A stretch of 21,082 nucleotides of DNA. Origin: Flavobacteriales bacterium UBA3442 (GTDB taxonomy: Bacteria; Bacteroidota; Bacteroidia; Flavobacteriales; Schleiferiaceae). Where the stretch lies: positions 1,054-22,135 of the forward strand of contig DFSH01000040.1 in NCBI GenBank assembly GCA_002378565.1, read 5' to 3'. This document shows, in pieces, positions 1 to 8,677 of the stretch. The notes beneath the pieces are model-generated. The model did no database searches and was not told the origin of the DNA. It saw nothing but the letters and a program-made list of their open reading frames with translations. Position 1 is the first letter of the stretch. Each line of letters begins with the position of its first letter. Made by a program: the position numbers and the translations under genes.

Positions 1-219
1 GTTTATGCCCTGTCTTACCATGTGCTTGCAAAGGATCAGGATGCAGAGGTTTTCATCAAGGTGTCGTTGGATCAAGAAAAACAGACCCATGCTGATAGCA
101 TCTTTGAATTTGTACCTGCAGGCCAAGTCTTGCAAGGTCAGATGATCTTTGGCCAAGCCTATGTGTACCAGGGAGAAGCCAAACCAACAATCACTATTCA
201 AACAACCATCGTACAATGA
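1..219 (+). CDS. C-terminal end of an unidentified protein (5' truncated)
   Basis: The reading frame is open from the first base of the window and ends with TGA at 217-219, so this is the last 72 codons of a gene that begins upstream. A GTG at 22 could be taken as a start, but the frame continues to the left of it, so I treat the gene as cut by the window edge. The visible peptide is mixed polar and hydrophobic with a beta-rich look. It has no membrane segment, cysteine or recognisable motif, and I cannot name the family. The stop overlaps the ATG of the following methyltransferase gene by 4 nt (ATGA), so the two are very likely co-transcribed and translationally coupled. Confidence 0.7.
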   Translation, partial: VYALSYHVLAKDQDAEVFIKVSLDQEKQTHADSIFEFVPAGQVLQGQMIFGQAYVYQGEAKPTITIQTTIVQ

Positions 220-1361
220 TTCAAATCGCATCCCCCCAAGAAGACGAGGTATTCATCGCAAAAACCCTGATGGGAATGGAGGACGTCCTTCGTGATGAGC
301 TATTAAAAATTGGCGCAAGAGATATTCACGTCATGCGTCGTGCCGTGCAATTCAAAGGTGACCTAGGCTTTTTGTACAAGGCAAATCTCTGTTTGGGGTC
401 TGCACTTCGAATTCTTTGGTCCATTGCGCATTTATCTGCAGAGGATGGTGACGAACTGCGCGACAAGGTCAGAGAGATTCCGTGGGAAAACTACTTTGAT
501 GTGGACAAGACAATTGCTGTTTACGCAGTGGGAAGTCATCCAGGCATCAACCACACAGGCATGGCTGCCTTGTTGGTGAAAGATGGGATTGCTGATCGAT
601 TCAGAGACGTGATGGACAAACGACCCAATGTGGACAGGGAGAATCCCGATGTGCGCATTGAGCTTTTCCTAAACCGACGCCAATGCATCGTCAGTTTGGA
701 TGCATCTGGTGAGAGCTTGCATCGTCGCGGTTACCGTCAGGACATGGGCCCTGCGCCCATGTCAGAGGTTCTAGCCAATGGTTTGGTTCGACTGACGGGT
801 TACCGTGGGGACTACACCTTTATGGACGGCATGACGGGTTCTGGAACCCTAGCCATTGAAGCTGCCATCATTGCGGACCAGCTACCTCCGGGAATTTACC
901 GCAAGCGATTTGCCTTCACGCAGTGGTCCTGTTATGACAAGGAGCTGCATGCGGCCATTGAGGCCTCATCCTTGAAGCGGATCTCCGAGCGTTCGCTCAA
1001 GATTGTAGCCTGTGACCTTGGCGATTTATCAGCTGCTAAAACCAATGCGACAGCAGCCTTGGTTGATGAGCGGATTGAATGGCAGTCCATGGACTTCTTC
1101 GATTCCAAGCCGCCTACAGAACGAGGTATTTTGGTGTTAAACCCACCCTATGGCCACAAGATGGAGGTGGATGTGGATGACATGTATTCAAGCATTGGTG
1201 CGCATTTGAAGAAAGCCTACAAAGGCTGGACTGCCTGGGTGGTTATTCCCAGTGAAACTGCGGATCGGGCCATAGGCATGAGAGCTAGTCTCCGGTACCA
1301 ATTCATGAACGGTGACATCGATTGTGATTGGGCTCAGTATGAAATTTTTGAAGGTAGCTGA
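216..1361 (+). CDS. THUMP-domain class I SAM-dependent RNA methyltransferase (RlmL N-terminal-half / YpsC type)
   Basis: This is a predicted cytoplasmic N2-guanine methyltransferase of 23S rRNA. The 381 residues match the layout of the RlmL half of E. coli RlmKL: an N-terminal ferredoxin-like/THUMP part (about residues 10-165), followed by a Rossmann methyltransferase domain. The SAM-binding motif I is seen as DGMTGSGT at residues 204-211 (family form usually DPMCGSGT), and the catalytic motif IV as NPPY at 309-312, the usual signature for methylation of an exocyclic amino group. The RlmK half is absent, as in the stand-alone homologues of many bacteria. The start overlaps the preceding stop by 4 nt, and priA follows after 15 nt. 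The family assignment is solid. The exact target nucleotide (G2445 by analogy) is inferred. Confidence 0.9.
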   Translation: MIQIASPQEDEVFIAKTLMGMEDVLRDELLKIGARDIHVMRRAVQFKGDLGFLYKANLCLGSALRILWSIAHLSAEDGDELRDKVREIPWENYFDVDKTIAVYAVGSHPGINHTGMAALLVKDGIADRFRDVMDKRPNVDRENPDVRIELFLNRRQCIVSLDASGESLHRRGYRQDMGPAPMSEVLANGLVRLTGYRGDYTFMDGMTGSGTLAIEAAIIADQLPPGIYRKRFAFTQWSCYDKELHAAIEASSLKRISERSLKIVACDLGDLSAAKTNATAALVDERIEWQSMDFFDSKPPTERGILVLNPPYGHKMEVDVDDMYSSIGAHLKKAYKGWTAWVVIPSETADRAIGMRASLRYQFMNGDIDCDWAQYEIFEGS

Positions 1362-1376
1362 TCCAACGATGATGCA

Positions 1377-3671
1377 ATGAGCCTTTTCGTCACATACTGG
1401 GTGGATGTCATCCTACCATTGCCTGTGCATAGTGCATTCACTTATGCATGGGAAGGCGAGATAAAGCCTCAGCCAGGTCTTCGTGTGAATGTGTCATTTG
1501 GCCGCCAATCATGTGTCATGGCTGTTGTGGTGGCCGTTCGAGAGACCTGTCCGAAGGGCATGGAGGTGAAGCCTATTTTGAAGGTGCTGGATACTTACCC
1601 CCGGATCACTATAGATCAACTCGATCAATGGCGCTGGATGTCATCATACTACATGTGCCCTCCGGGACAGGTAATGGGTGCTGCGCTTCCTGCTTTTTTT
1701 AAGCCAGGACCTGAGGATGAGGGCCCCTTCCGCATCACTGATGGCAAGACGGCTCATCTTCGGTGGCACTTGTTGAAATCAGAGGATGGTGGTATCAGCA
1801 AGGCCTTTGAGGGTTTGAGCCGGGCACCAGCGCAATCCAAGTTGCTTTTAGGGTACTTCCAGATCGCCATGGAGTGGGAGGAGGCAGACGACAACCGATA
1901 CCCATGGGTGGCTCGCAAAGATTTGATGGACGCAACCAACGGGAGTGCTCCGCAGGTGCATGCCTTGATTGGTAAAGGCTTGTTAGAGGTGAGTGACCGA
2001 CTGCCTGTGCAGTTGCTGGACCCCAATAGAGCAGCCATTCCCTTGCCAGATTTAAGTGACAATCAATCCATTGCACACCAAGGTGTTCTCGAAGGCTTGA
2101 GCCGTCAGCAACCGGTTCTGCTTCACGGTGTGACTGGCTCTGGCAAGACGGAGATTTATTTGCATTTGATCACAAGGGCTCTTGAGTCTGGCCAACATTC
2201 CCTGTTGATGGTGCCAGAAATAGCCTTGACAGTGCAGCTGCAACGACGCATCCATGAAGCCATAGGAATGGATCGCGTGAGGCTTTACCACAGCAAGATT
2301 TCAGAATCAGCAAGAAGGGATTTGTGGGAGCATTTACTTAACCCTGATGCTGAACCCATTGTGGTTCTCGGTGCTCGCTCAAGCATATTTCTCCCTTTCA
2401 AAGACTTGGGACTCATTGTCATTGATGAGGAGCATGAGGTGAGCTACAAGCAACATGAGCCAGCCCCTCGCTACCACGCCCGGGATTGTGCATTGTGGAT
2501 GGCCAGGCAGATGGGGGCAGGCATTGTTTTAGGTTCTGCCACGCCGTCCATGGAGTCCTTTCACCATGCACAGGAAGGGAAATACCATTTGGTGGCACTG
2601 AATGAGCGATTCTCTGGCACGGATTTGCCTGAAATCAAGGTGTTAAATTTGGCAAAGGCCATGTCATTGGACCAGATGCATGGCCCTTTGATTGGCGAGG
2701 CCAGGCAGGCAGCCAGTCAAGCCATGACCGCAGGCAATCAAGTCTTGATTTTCCGCAACAGAAGGGGCTATTCGCCCACCATGATTTGCCAGAACTGCGG
2801 GTTCACAGAGTCTTGTGATTATTGTGACGTGAGCATGACCTATCACAAGCAAGGGCATGAACTGCGTTGCCATTATTGTGGCACAGGGTACCGACCCCAT
2901 GACCGTTGCAGCAACTGCAACCATTCGGCTTGGATGACCAAGGGAACAGGAACGGAGCGCATTGAGGAGGACATGGCTGAACTCTTCCCCACTGCACGAT
3001 TGCTCAGGATTGACTCCGACAGCACAAGAAAAAAGCAATCCTTGAGCCAATTCGTTGCCTGGCTAGAGTCTGGTGAGGTAGACATGGTCATAGGGACGCA
3101 AATTCTCGGGAAAGGCCTGGATGTGTCAGGCATGGCATTGGCCATCATCTTAGATGCTGATGTGTTATTGCAATGGCCAGACTTCAGGGCCTTTGAAAGG
3201 GCTTATCAGATGCTCACCCAGGTGGCTGGAAGAACAGGTAGACGGCAAACGCAAGGCAAGGTTTTTATTCAGAGCTACACACCCGATCACCCCATTCTGG
3301 ATCATGTCATCAAGGGCAGTTACCAAGCCATGGCTGAGGATGTGTTGAGGGATCGAAAGGCGCACCATTACCCACCCTTTGTGCGGCTTATAAGGTTGGA
3401 GCTGAGGCATAAGCAAGCAAACAGGGTCAGGGAGGCGGCTTTGGTGCTGGTTGAGCGACTCAGCGAAGCCATCGGTGGCGGCGTTCTGGGACCTGATGCA
3501 CCAAGCATTGCTAGAATCAAAAACAACTACTTACAGCATGTGTGGGTGAAGCTGTCAACAACAGGCAACCCCAAGCACATCAAGTTGAAGATTCGAAACA
3601 CCATAAATGGGTTACAAAGTCAGCCTGATTACCGAAGCGTGAAGGTCGTTATGGACGTGGATCCACAGTAG
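1377..3671 (+). CDS. priA: Primosomal replication restart helicase PriA
   Basis: PriA is a 3'-5' superfamily 2 helicase that recognises abandoned replication forks and reloads the replicative helicase. The 764-residue product has the whole family layout. An N-terminal DNA-binding part is followed by Walker A (GVTGSGKT, residues 251-258) and a DEEH Walker B box (350-353). Next comes a zinc-binding insertion with eight cysteines in four CxxC-like pairs (C471/C474, C480/C483, C498/C501, C511/C514), and then the second helicase lobe with GTQILGKGLD and the arginine-rich QVAGRTGR motif. The ATG at 1377 lies 15 nt after the methyltransferase stop and gives the expected N-terminus. The protein ends 42 nt from the convergent 2TM gene. 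I see no disruption. Confidence 0.97.
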   Translation: MSLFVTYWVDVILPLPVHSAFTYAWEGEIKPQPGLRVNVSFGRQSCVMAVVVAVRETCPKGMEVKPILKVLDTYPRITIDQLDQWRWMSSYYMCPPGQVMGAALPAFFKPGPEDEGPFRITDGKTAHLRWHLLKSEDGGISKAFEGLSRAPAQSKLLLGYFQIAMEWEEADDNRYPWVARKDLMDATNGSAPQVHALIGKGLLEVSDRLPVQLLDPNRAAIPLPDLSDNQSIAHQGVLEGLSRQQPVLLHGVTGSGKTEIYLHLITRALESGQHSLLMVPEIALTVQLQRRIHEAIGMDRVRLYHSKISESARRDLWEHLLNPDAEPIVVLGARSSIFLPFKDLGLIVIDEEHEVSYKQHEPAPRYHARDCALWMARQMGAGIVLGSATPSMESFHHAQEGKYHLVALNERFSGTDLPEIKVLNLAKAMSLDQMHGPLIGEARQAASQAMTAGNQVLIFRNRRGYSPTMICQNCGFTESCDYCDVSMTYHKQGHELRCHYCGTGYRPHDRCSNCNHSAWMTKGTGTERIEEDMAELFPTARLLRIDSDSTRKKQSLSQFVAWLESGEVDMVIGTQILGKGLDVSGMALAIILDADVLLQWPDFRAFERAYQMLTQVAGRTGRRQTQGKVFIQSYTPDHPILDHVIKGSYQAMAEDVLRDRKAHHYPPFVRLIRLELRHKQANRVREAALVLVERLSEAIGGGVLGPDAPSIARIKNNYLQHVWVKLSTTGNPKHIKLKIRNTINGLQSQPDYRSVKVVMDVDPQ

Positions 3672-3713
3672 GCTGTTAGTCTAGAATTAAGTCAAGACTG
3701 AGCCATGATGCCA

Positions 3714-3977
3714 TCATTGTCCCTTTTTGGACTGTTTCTGACGGATGCGCTCCATTTCAGCTTCAATCAAAAACTCTTCATTCAGGAAATAGGCATTGAA
3801 TCCATGAATAGCCAGGCCAACACCCCAACCCATGGTTGGCCATATAGCCCACCAAGTGTCATCGGTGGTAAACCAATTGAGTACCCATAAAAAAGTCATC
3901 ACGGGGATGTAGGTGGCCAGGTGGATCTTGAAGGCAATGCGTTCTTTGGCCATGTGGCGAATTTCGTTCTCAGTCAT
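3714..3977 (-). CDS. Small 2TM-domain membrane protein
   Basis: The 87-residue product has the pattern of the 2TM domain found throughout Bacteroidota. A short charged N-terminus (MTENEIRHMAKERIAFK) leads into a first membrane helix (about residues 18-36), a tryptophan-rich turn, a second helix (about 46-64), and a highly charged C-terminal tail predicted to be cytoplasmic. In related proteins this domain occurs alone or fused in front of a LytTR-system histidine kinase. No kinase part is present here and none follows, so this is the stand-alone form. Its ATG lies 8 nt inside the end of the pseudouridine synthase gene, making it the last gene of the panB unit. Its function is unknown. Confidence 0.85.
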   Translation of the reverse strand: MTENEIRHMAKERIAFKIHLATYIPVMTFLWVLNWFTTDDTWWAIWPTMGWGVGLAIHGFNAYFLNEEFLIEAEMERIRQKQSKKGQ

Positions 3978-4671
3978 GGAGGGTTTTTTTAAGGTCTTTC
4001 ATGTTGGGCGGTGCGATATGCCAAATGCCTTGTTTTGGGGGTGATGCGCTGAGGCTCACAGGGTCTTTCAAGGTTGGGTGGTTGAAAGCGATTGACTGCG
4101 CGTGCAGCCCGATGCTGTTGTCTTTGTTGCCTCGCCTGGCACCATATTTCACATCACCTTGAACAGGGTGCCCAATTTTTGCCAGTTGGCATCGAATCTG
4201 GTGATGTCTGCCGGTCTCTAGGGATACGGCCAAGAGGCTGTATTTGTCCACTCGATGCATGACCTCATAGCTGAGTACAGCTTTTTTTGCCTGAGGAGTC
4301 ATTGAAACAAAGCTCTTGTTGCGATTGCCATCGCGAAGGAGCATGTGTTCAAGCCGTGCCTTGTCATCAGCCACATGGCCTTCCACCAATGCCCAATAGG
4401 ATTTTTTCACTTCCCTGTTGGCAAACTGCGCATTCAACCGGGCCAATGCCTTGGATGTTTTCGCCAACACCACGAGGCCAGAAGTGGGGCGATCCAGTCG
4501 GTGCACGACACCGATGAATGCTTTGCCAGACTTGTTGTGACGCTTTGCTACATCCAATTCAGCCCAATCCTTCAAGCAGGGGTCTCCCGTCTTGTCACCT
4601 TGAACAAGCAGGCCTGCGGGCTTATTAACCACCAAGATGTGGTTGTCCTCAAAAAGGATGGGTGGGTTCAT
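3970..4671 (-). CDS. RluA-family RNA pseudouridine synthase
   Basis: This enzyme is predicted to isomerise uridine to pseudouridine in rRNA or tRNA. The 233 residues begin directly with the catalytic fold, without an N-terminal S4 domain. The motif I region reads GVVHRLDRPTSGL, with catalytic aspartate D60. Further family landmarks are the ETGRHHQIRCQL segment and the following HPVQGDVKYG stretch. The length and lack of S4 resemble RluA/TruC-like members rather than RluC or RluD, but the target site cannot be read from sequence. The gene starts 12 nt after the panB stop and overlaps the 2TM gene by 8 nt, so it is probably the middle gene of a panB-rluA-2TM transcript. Confidence 0.92.
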   Translation of the reverse strand: MNPPILFEDNHILVVNKPAGLLVQGDKTGDPCLKDWAELDVAKRHNKSGKAFIGVVHRLDRPTSGLVVLAKTSKALARLNAQFANREVKKSYWALVEGHVADDKARLEHMLLRDGNRNKSFVSMTPQAKKAVLSYEVMHRVDKYSLLAVSLETGRHHQIRCQLAKIGHPVQGDVKYGARRGNKDNSIGLHAQSIAFNHPTLKDPVSLSASPPKQGIWHIAPPNMKDLKKTLHD

Positions 4672-4683
4672 GGGTAAATCAAA

Positions 4684-5502
4684 TCAATAGGACTCATCCT
4701 CAGAGGGGAAGTCCTTGGATTTCACATCGCCCACGTAGCTGCTGACTGCGCCCTGGATGGATTCAGACAAATTGAGGTACCGCCTGAGGAAACGTGGACT
4801 GAAATCCGTGTTCATCCCTAGCATGTCATGCAGCACCAAAACCTGACCATCCACATCGGGGCCTGCCCCAATGCCAATGGTAGGGATGTGAAGGGACTCA
4901 CTGACCACTTTAGCCAAATGTGCAGGAATTTTTTCTAAGACAATGGCAAAACAGCCTGCAGCTTGCAAGGCCAATGCATCTTCCTTCAATCGCTTGGCCT
5001 CTTCGTCCTCTTTTGCGCGAACCGTGTAGGTGCCAAACTGGTAAATGCTTTGCGGGGTGAGGCCTAAGTGGCCCATCACGGGAATACCTGCATTCACAAT
5101 GCGTGTCACGCTGTCCATGACAGTGCGACCACCTTCAAGTTTAACTGAATGACCGCCGGTTTCTTTCATGATGCGAATGGAAGAGTTCAAGGCCTCCGTA
5201 GGGTTGCCTTGGTAAGAGCCAAAAGGCAGATCCACCACAACAAGGGCGCGATCAACAGCCCGAACGACAGAGCTTGCATGGTCAATCATTTGATTCAAGG
5301 TGATTGGCAAGGTGGTCTCATGCCCAGCCATCACATTGCTTGCTGAATCCCCCACCAAAATGACATCGATGCCACCCTTATCTACCAATCCCGCCAGGGT
5401 GAAGTCATAAGCCGTGAGCATGGCGATTTTTTCACCGTTCCTTTTCATTTCAGCCAGGCTGTGGGTGGTGACTTTCTTGTAGTTTTTCTTTGCTGTAGAC
5501 AT
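4684..5502 (-). CDS. panB: 3-methyl-2-oxobutanoate hydroxymethyltransferase (ketopantoate hydroxymethyltransferase)
   Basis: PanB transfers a hydroxymethyl group from 5,10-methylene-tetrahydrofolate to 2-oxoisovalerate, the first committed step of pantothenate and so coenzyme A synthesis. The 272-residue TIM-barrel protein has all family signatures: LTAYD (29-33), the Mg2+-binding VGDS (D52) and D91, KLEGG (E123), GHLGLTPQ (144-151), the catalytic glutamate in LEKIP (E190), and TIGIGAG (208-214). The frame stays open upstream to a possible ATG at 5559. I chose the ATG at 5502 because it gives the normal N-terminus and because a TAnnTTTG promoter element (5522-5529) lies between the two. It heads a three-gene minus-strand unit and is divergent from a lipoprotein gene. 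No panC or panD is adjacent. Confidence 0.96.
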   Translation of the reverse strand: MSTAKKNYKKVTTHSLAEMKRNGEKIAMLTAYDFTLAGLVDKGGIDVILVGDSASNVMAGHETTLPITLNQMIDHASSVVRAVDRALVVVDLPFGSYQGNPTEALNSSIRIMKETGGHSVKLEGGRTVMDSVTRIVNAGIPVMGHLGLTPQSIYQFGTYTVRAKEDEEAKRLKEDALALQAAGCFAIVLEKIPAHLAKVVSESLHIPTIGIGAGPDVDGQVLVLHDMLGMNTDFSPRFLRRYLNLSESIQGAVSSYVGDVKSKDFPSEDESY

Positions 5503-5521
5503 GTGGTCGTTGAATTTGGCA

Positions 5522-5529
5522 CAAAAGTA
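5522..5529 (-). promoter_or_regulatory. Predicted -7 promoter element of the panB unit
   Basis: Read on the minus strand this is TACTTTTG, an exact match to the Bacteroidota -7 consensus TAnnTTTG. It lies 19 nt upstream of the panB ATG at 5502, giving a predicted leader of about 15 nt. I see no convincing TTG -33 element at the usual 17-23 nt spacing. It shares a roughly 70 bp intergenic stretch with the divergent lipoprotein promoter. Confidence 0.55.
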
Positions 5530-5539
5530 CCACCTTCCG

Positions 5540-5568
5540 TTGACAGAGCCTATTGCCAACTATCTTTG
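5540..5568 (+). promoter_or_regulatory. Predicted promoter of the lipoprotein gene (TTG-N18-TATCTTTG)
   Basis: A -33 TTG at 5540-5542 and an exact -7 TAnnTTTG element (TATCTTTG, 5561-5568) are separated by 18 nt, within the range for Bacteroidota primary-sigma promoters. Only 4 nt separate the element from the ATG at 5573, so transcription would begin at or next to the start codon and give a leaderless or nearly leaderless mRNA. Confidence 0.65.
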
Positions 5569-5572
5569 GCCC

Positions 5573-6637
5573 ATGATTTTTAGCATCCGCCACCTTTCTT
5601 TTTTTTTGCTGGTTTTAATCGGTCTGTCCTCCTGCGACAACACCCTGCAGGTGACTGCCCCCTTTGAAAACACTGCAGTGGTGTACGGGACTTTGGATAT
5701 GGGCAATGACACTCAGTTCTTTCGCATTGGCAGAGCGTACTTAGGTCAGGATGGACCTGTTGGCGGCATGCCACATCCAGACAGCTTGTATTACCCGAGC
5801 ATTGATGCCAGGGTGATTGCTGTGGCGCCCAATGGCGACATCAAGCAAACCTTCGTTCTCGCAGAAAGCAACAATCGACCAAAAGACAGTGGTTTATTCA
5901 CGGTTCAAGGTCATCGACTGTACAGCTTTGTTTTCCCCAGTGACTATTTCACCGAAAATGGTGGTGTGCGACAGGATTTCACTTACCGCTTAGAGCTGAG
6001 GCTTCCGGGTAATGATGAGGTGTTTGCTTATGGAGAAACCCCCATGGTTAATCAGTTCAGAATCAAAAAACCCACACCGATTGGCATACAGAAAATGTCC
6101 ATTACTGCAACCAAGGGCTATAAAATCGAGTGGAAGCAGGCGGTCAATGCACGGATCTACCAGGGTTACATAGACTTTCTTTACATGGAAATGCCTGAGG
6201 GTCATCCTGAAGACAGTGTGCGGTATACCGTTCGCTATGAAATGCCAACCGTCATTGGTTCAAGTTTGAGCGGGGGAGGCATCACAGCATCTACCACCAT
6301 CAATTACCATGACTATTTCACCTTTCTCGCAGAAAGCATCCCAGTGAAGCTTGATACCCTGCGCTGGTTCAGGCATATCGACATCCACATGGTGGCAGGT
6401 AGTGATGATCTAGCGACTTACATCAAGACCACGCAGCCATCTAACAGCATTTTGCAGGACCCGCCTTTTTTCACCAACGTGAACCATGGGGCTGGTGTTG
6501 TAGCGAGCACTCAGCATCTCTACCGACCTTACATTGGGATTTCAACGTCCAGTGCAGATAGCCTCATTTTTGGCAAATTGACATGCGCATTGCGCTTTGC
6601 AAGGGCTAGTAGCCTGGACACCTTGACCTGCAACTGA
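5573..6637 (+). CDS. Predicted outer-surface lipoprotein of unknown function
   Basis: The 354-residue product starts with a classic lipoprotein signal peptide: a basic residue, the hydrophobic run SFFLLVLIGL, then a lipobox ending in SSC at about residue 21. No lysine or glutamate cluster that would clearly mark surface export is obvious after the cysteine. The mature part is beta-rich with many aromatic residues and has no catalytic motif that I recognise. The general plan (short lipoprotein, extracellular beta domain, a late QDPPFF..N-type segment) recalls DUF4249-like Bacteroidota lipoproteins, but that is a weak impression. The frame extends upstream to a 5501 start, which I reject because it would place the promoter inside the gene and bury the signal peptide. 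The gene stands alone, followed by a dyad and dnaK. Confidence 0.75.
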   Translation: MIFSIRHLSFFLLVLIGLSSCDNTLQVTAPFENTAVVYGTLDMGNDTQFFRIGRAYLGQDGPVGGMPHPDSLYYPSIDARVIAVAPNGDIKQTFVLAESNNRPKDSGLFTVQGHRLYSFVFPSDYFTENGGVRQDFTYRLELRLPGNDEVFAYGETPMVNQFRIKKPTPIGIQKMSITATKGYKIEWKQAVNARIYQGYIDFLYMEMPEGHPEDSVRYTVRYEMPTVIGSSLSGGGITASTTINYHDYFTFLAESIPVKLDTLRWFRHIDIHMVAGSDDLATYIKTTQPSNSILQDPPFFTNVNHGAGVVASTQHLYRPYIGISTSSADSLIFGKLTCALRFARASSLDTLTCN

Positions 6638-6639
6638 CA

Positions 6640-6664
6640 AAATGACACCTCAAAAGGGTCATTT
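6640..6664. repeat. Small inverted repeat between the lipoprotein gene and dnaK
   Basis: AAATGAC at 6640-6646 pairs perfectly with GTCATTT at 6658-6664 across an 11 nt loop, starting 2 nt after the lipoprotein stop. It could be a weak terminator hairpin for the lipoprotein transcript, but no uninterrupted T-run follows. It does not resemble CIRCE. No exact TAnnTTTG element is seen between here and the dnaK ATG, so dnaK's promoter remains unidentified. Confidence 0.4.
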
Positions 6665-6722
6665 GGCATTTGGTACAGTGATTGAACTATGGGGAGCAAT
6701 TAGCAACCTATAAAACTATATC

Positions 6723-8612
6723 ATGGGTAAAATTATTGGAATAGATCTAGGCACAACGAACTCGTGTGTCTCTGTTATGGAAGGCAACGAAGCTGTTGTC
6801 ATCCCAAACTCTGAAGGCAAACGCACCACGCCATCCGTCATTGGATTTGTGGAAGGCGGCGAACGCAAAGTGGGCGACCCCGCGAAGCGTCAAGCCATCA
6901 CCAACCCGACAAAGACCATTTACAGTGTCAAGCGTTTCATGGGCGAGACCTTTAACAAGGTGACCAAAGAAGCAAAGCGCATGCCTTACAAGGTGGTCAA
7001 AGGCGAAAACAACACCCCTCGTGTGGAGATTGGTGACCGCAAATACACCCCACAGGAATTGTCAGCCATGATTCTTCAGAAGATGAAGAAAACAGCTGAA
7101 GATTACCTTGGTACAAGCGTTGATGAAGCAGTGATCACTGTGCCAGCGTACTTCAATGACGCACAGCGTCAGGCAACCAAGGAAGCTGGTGAGATTGCTG
7201 GCCTCAAGGTTAGACGCATCATCAACGAACCAACAGCTGCGGCATTGGCTTTTGGTATCGACAAAAAAGACGTGGATCAAAAAATTGCTGTATTTGATTG
7301 CGGCGGTGGCACCCATGACGTATCCATCTTGGAGCTTGGTGACGGGGTCTTTGAAGTGAAATCTACGGATGGCGACACCCATCTTGGTGGTGATGACTTT
7401 GATAACCGAATCATTGATTGGCTGGCTGATGGATTCAAGTCTGATGAGGACTTTGATCTGCGCAATGACCCAGCTGCGATGCAGCGCTTGAAGGAAGCTG
7501 CTGAGAAAGCAAAAATTGAGCTGTCAAGCTCAACCACCACTGAAATTAATCTACCCTACATCACGGCTACGGCATCAGGCCCTAAGCACTTGGTGAAGTC
7601 ATTGACCCGTTCAGACTTTGAGCGCCTGGTTTCTGATTTGATTGAGCGCACAATTGCTCCTTGCAAAAGCGCCCTGAAAAGCGCCGACTTGTCGGTGTCT
7701 GACATCGATGAAGTCATCCTTGTTGGAGGCACAACGCGCATCCCGGCTATCCAGGATGCTGTGAAGGCCTTTTTCAAAAAGGACCCAAGCAAAGGTGTAA
7801 ACCCGGATGAAGTGGTAGCCATTGGTGCAGCCATTCAAGGGGGTGTGCTTTCTGGCGATGTGAAGGACGTGCTTCTTTTGGACGTGACACCCTTGTCTTT
7901 AGGTATTGAGACGATGGGCCAGGTCATGACCACGCTCATTGAATCCAACACAACCATCCCTACCAAGAAGTCTGAAGTCTTCTCTACTGCGGCGGACAAT
8001 CAGCCAAGCGTTGAGATCCATGTCTTGCAGGGTGAGCGCCCCATGTCCAAGGACAACAAGTCCATTGGTCGCTTCCACCTTGATGGCATTCCTCCTGCAC
8101 AGCGTGGCACCCCTCAGGTTGAGGTCACCTTTGACATCGACGCCAACGGCATCTTGAATGTCAGCGCAAAGGATAAAACCACGGGCAAGGAGCAAAGCAT
8201 TCGGATTGAAGCTTCTTCTGGCTTGAGTGATGATGACATCCAGCGCATGAAGCAAGAAGCTGAATCCAACGCAGATTCTGATAAGAAGGCCCGTGAGGAG
8301 GCTGACAAGCTCAACGCAGCTGATCAAATGGTCTTCCAAACGGAAAAGCAAATCAAGGAGTTTGGCGATAAGCTGGGCGACAAGAAGGAAGCCATTGAAT
8401 CTGCTTTAGAAGAACTCAAGAAGGCGTATGCCAGCAAAGAGATTTCAGCTATTGATGCAGCCATGGAAGCCATGAATGAGGCCTGGAAATTGGCATCTGA
8501 AGAGATGGCTAAGGCTCAGCAGGAAACAGCTGCAGAGGCTGGCAATGAAGGTGATCCAGCTCCAGAAGCAGCTGATGATGTCACTGACGTTGAATTTGAA
8601 GAGGTTAAATAA
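6723..8612 (+). CDS. dnaK: Molecular chaperone DnaK (Hsp70)
   Basis: DnaK is the ATP-dependent chaperone that folds and disaggregates proteins with DnaJ and GrpE in the cytoplasm. The 629 residues cover the whole protein. The nucleotide-binding domain opens with GIDLGTTNS (residues 5-13), then shows the phosphate-2 loop DCGGGTHD (192-199), NEPTAAALA and [20 protein letters not shown] linker/substrate-domain entry, a beta-sandwich domain and a helical lid follow, and the tail ends in the acidic EFEEVK motif bound by co-chaperones. H198 sits where most DnaKs have phenylalanine (GGGTFD), a substitution I believe recurs in Flavobacteriales. No grpE or dnaJ is adjacent. A strong intrinsic terminator follows at 8634-8660. 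No CIRCE or recognisable heat-shock promoter is seen upstream. Confidence 0.99.
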   Translation: MGKIIGIDLGTTNSCVSVMEGNEAVVIPNSEGKRTTPSVIGFVEGGERKVGDPAKRQAITNPTKTIYSVKRFMGETFNKVTKEAKRMPYKVVKGENNTPRVEIGDRKYTPQELSAMILQKMKKTAEDYLGTSVDEAVITVPAYFNDAQRQATKEAGEIAGLKVRRIINEPTAAALAFGIDKKDVDQKIAVFDCGGGTHDVSILELGDGVFEVKSTDGDTHLGGDDFDNRIIDWLADGFKSDEDFDLRNDPAAMQRLKEAAEKAKIELSSSTTTEINLPYITATASGPKHLVKSLTRSDFERLVSDLIERTIAPCKSALKSADLSVSDIDEVILVGGTTRIPAIQDAVKAFFKKDPSKGVNPDEVVAIGAAIQGGVLSGDVKDVLLLDVTPLSLGIETMGQVMTTLIESNTTIPTKKSEVFSTAADNQPSVEIHVLQGERPMSKDNKSIGRFHLDGIPPAQRGTPQVEVTFDIDANGILNVSAKDKTTGKEQSIRIEASSGLSDDDIQRMKQEAESNADSDKKAREEADKLNAADQMVFQTEKQIKEFGDKLGDKKEAIESALEELKKAYASKEISAIDAAMEAMNEAWKLASEEMAKAQQETAAEAGNEGDPAPEAADDVTDVEFEEVK

Positions 8613-8633
8613 ACCGGAGCTTCTAAACACATG

Positions 8634-8660
8634 AAAGGCGCCCATTGGGCGCCTTTTTTT
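8634..8660 (+). terminator. Intrinsic terminator after dnaK
   Basis: A perfect 10 bp stem, AAAGGCGCCC (8634-8643) and GGGCGCCTTT (8647-8656), with a 3 nt loop, is followed by an unbroken T-run to 8660, 22 nt after the dnaK stop. On the minus strand the hairpin has only three T residues after it, so it is mainly a plus-strand terminator but may also help end the convergent glycosyltransferase transcript. Confidence 0.9.
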
Positions 8661-8677
8661 GTTTCAAGTCCCTGCGA

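Noticed and set aside
3705..3890. Plus-strand frame downstream of priA
   Set aside because: It is the antisense shadow of the 2TM-domain gene, whose membrane-protein pattern is clear on the minus strand.
5503..5559. Longer panB starting at 5559
   Set aside because: The added 19 residues have no counterpart in the family, and the exact TAnnTTTG element at 5522-5529 lies within them.
5501..5572. Upstream extension of the lipoprotein frame to a start at 5501
   Set aside because: It would run across the TTG/TATCTTTG promoter and overlap the panB start, and would put 24 residues in front of a perfect lipoprotein signal peptide.
6638..6722. CIRCE element or heat-shock operator upstream of dnaK
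   Set aside because: The region contains only a 7 bp dyad (AAATGAC/GTCATTT) and no TTAGCACTC-type arms.
7899..8351. A 150-codon open frame antisense to dnaK, with other long antisense frames across dnaK
   Set aside because: It lies wholly inside an unmistakable dnaK and has no promoter or recognisable protein features. Long antisense frames are a common by-product of codon bias in highly expressed genes.
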